A DNA stretch of 13,948 bases from F23-D06 sp045600525. Lineage in GTDB: Bacteria > Bacteroidota > Bacteroidia > Bacteroidales > WCHB1-69. Under the pieces are notes generated by a model, which was given only the letters and a program-made list of their open reading frames with translations, did no database searches and was not told the origin of the DNA. Position 1 is the first letter of the stretch. Each line of letters begins with the position of its first letter. The translations under genes and the position numbers were made by a program. This document shows, in pieces, positions 13,764 through 13,948 of the stretch. Location of the stretch: contig JAZRYC010000124.1 in assembly GCA_045600525.1 (NCBI GenBank), positions 1 to 13,948 of the forward strand. Direction: 5' to 3'.

Positions 13764-13948
13764 TCAGTGGTGGTAAGGCTCGTTGTGGAGGATGGTGAAA
13801 GCCCGATAGATTTGTTCGGCGAAAATCAGGCGCGTCATAATGTGGGGGAAGGTGAGTTGCGACAAGGCGATCTGCGCGTTCTGTCGCGCATAGACCGCCT
13901 CCGAAAATCCGTAGGCTCCGCCAATGACGAAGACTAATGTCTTCAGAC
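13764..13948 (-). CDS. rlmH: 23S rRNA (pseudouridine-1915-N3) methyltransferase RlmH, 3' part
   Basis: SPOUT-family methyltransferase that methylates pseudouridine 1915 in helix 69 of 23S rRNA. The 5' part lies beyond the window; about 61 C-terminal residues are visible, starting in LKTLVFVIGGAYGFSEAVYA. They include the trefoil-knot SAM-binding signature FVIGGAYGFSEAVYAR, then LSQLTFPHIMTRLIFAEQIYRAF and the terminal NEPYHH. The stop TGA is 13766-13764. The frame ends at His-His, where many relatives have one more residue; the run of 11 G starts immediately after the stop. Confidence 0.93.
   Translation of the reverse strand, partial: LKTLVFVIGGAYGFSEAVYARQNAQIALSQLTFPHIMTRLIFAEQIYRAFTILHNEPYHH

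Noticed and set aside
13707..13937. Plus-strand open frame of 76 codons at the right edge
   Set aside because: Lies antisense to rlmH, whose trefoil-knot motif is unmistakable on the minus strand.

Overview
The window looks like chromosome of a Bacteroidales-type Bacteroidetes; the genus cannot be told from this stretch. Reasons: housekeeping proteins of Bacteroidetes type, an outer-membrane barrel of the PF14905 type (carboxypeptidase-like domain, plug, barrel), a DUF4468 protein, an MbnP-like lipoprotein, scarce Shine-Dalgarno sequences, and repeated promoter boxes of the Bacteroidetes primary-sigma form TAnnTTTG (TATCTTTGC or TATTTTTGC) ahead of several genes.

Layout. 1-276: end of an unrecognised AT-rich gene. 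291-6951 (+): a tight run in which every junction overlaps, made of aspS, a Wzz-like chain-length protein, a Wzy/WaaL-type O-antigen ligase or polymerase, and a large outer-membrane barrel protein. 6938-8723 (-): folA, a DUF4468 secreted protein and an MbnP-like lipoprotein, reading towards and slightly overlapping the barrel gene. 8837-9675 (+): smpB and a small MerR-type regulator, translationally coupled. 9683-11089 (-): DUF177 (YceD), rpmF (L32) and rdgB, with a terminator-like hairpin between rpmF and rdgB. 11223-11717 (+): a GtrA-family membrane protein. 11720-13439 (-): ispE and a YitT/DUF2179 membrane protein. 13595-13668 (+): tRNA-Asn(GTT), with a consensus promoter and a strong, probably bidirectional terminator. 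13764-end (-): the 3' part of rlmH, with an 11-base C/G run right after its stop.

Most genes are core functions: tRNA charging, ribosome rescue, L32, rRNA modification, nucleotide-pool cleaning, folate and isoprenoid synthesis. The accessory content is the envelope set: the Wzz-ligase-barrel trio behind aspS, plausibly a polymerisation/attachment module for a surface glycan with no glycosyltransferases beside it, and an orphan MbnP-like lipoprotein behind folA.

I saw no CRISPR array, transposase, integrase or phage gene and no convincing undescribed system. The leads most worth checking are the glycan/barrel trio, the orphan MbnP with its conserved Trp motif, unusual cofactor-site residues in DHFR, the homopolymer runs, and three convergent gene pairs with no room for terminators. 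No gene-free stretch exceeds 300 bases; the longest (13440-13594, 11090-11222, 8724-8836) hold divergent promoters.
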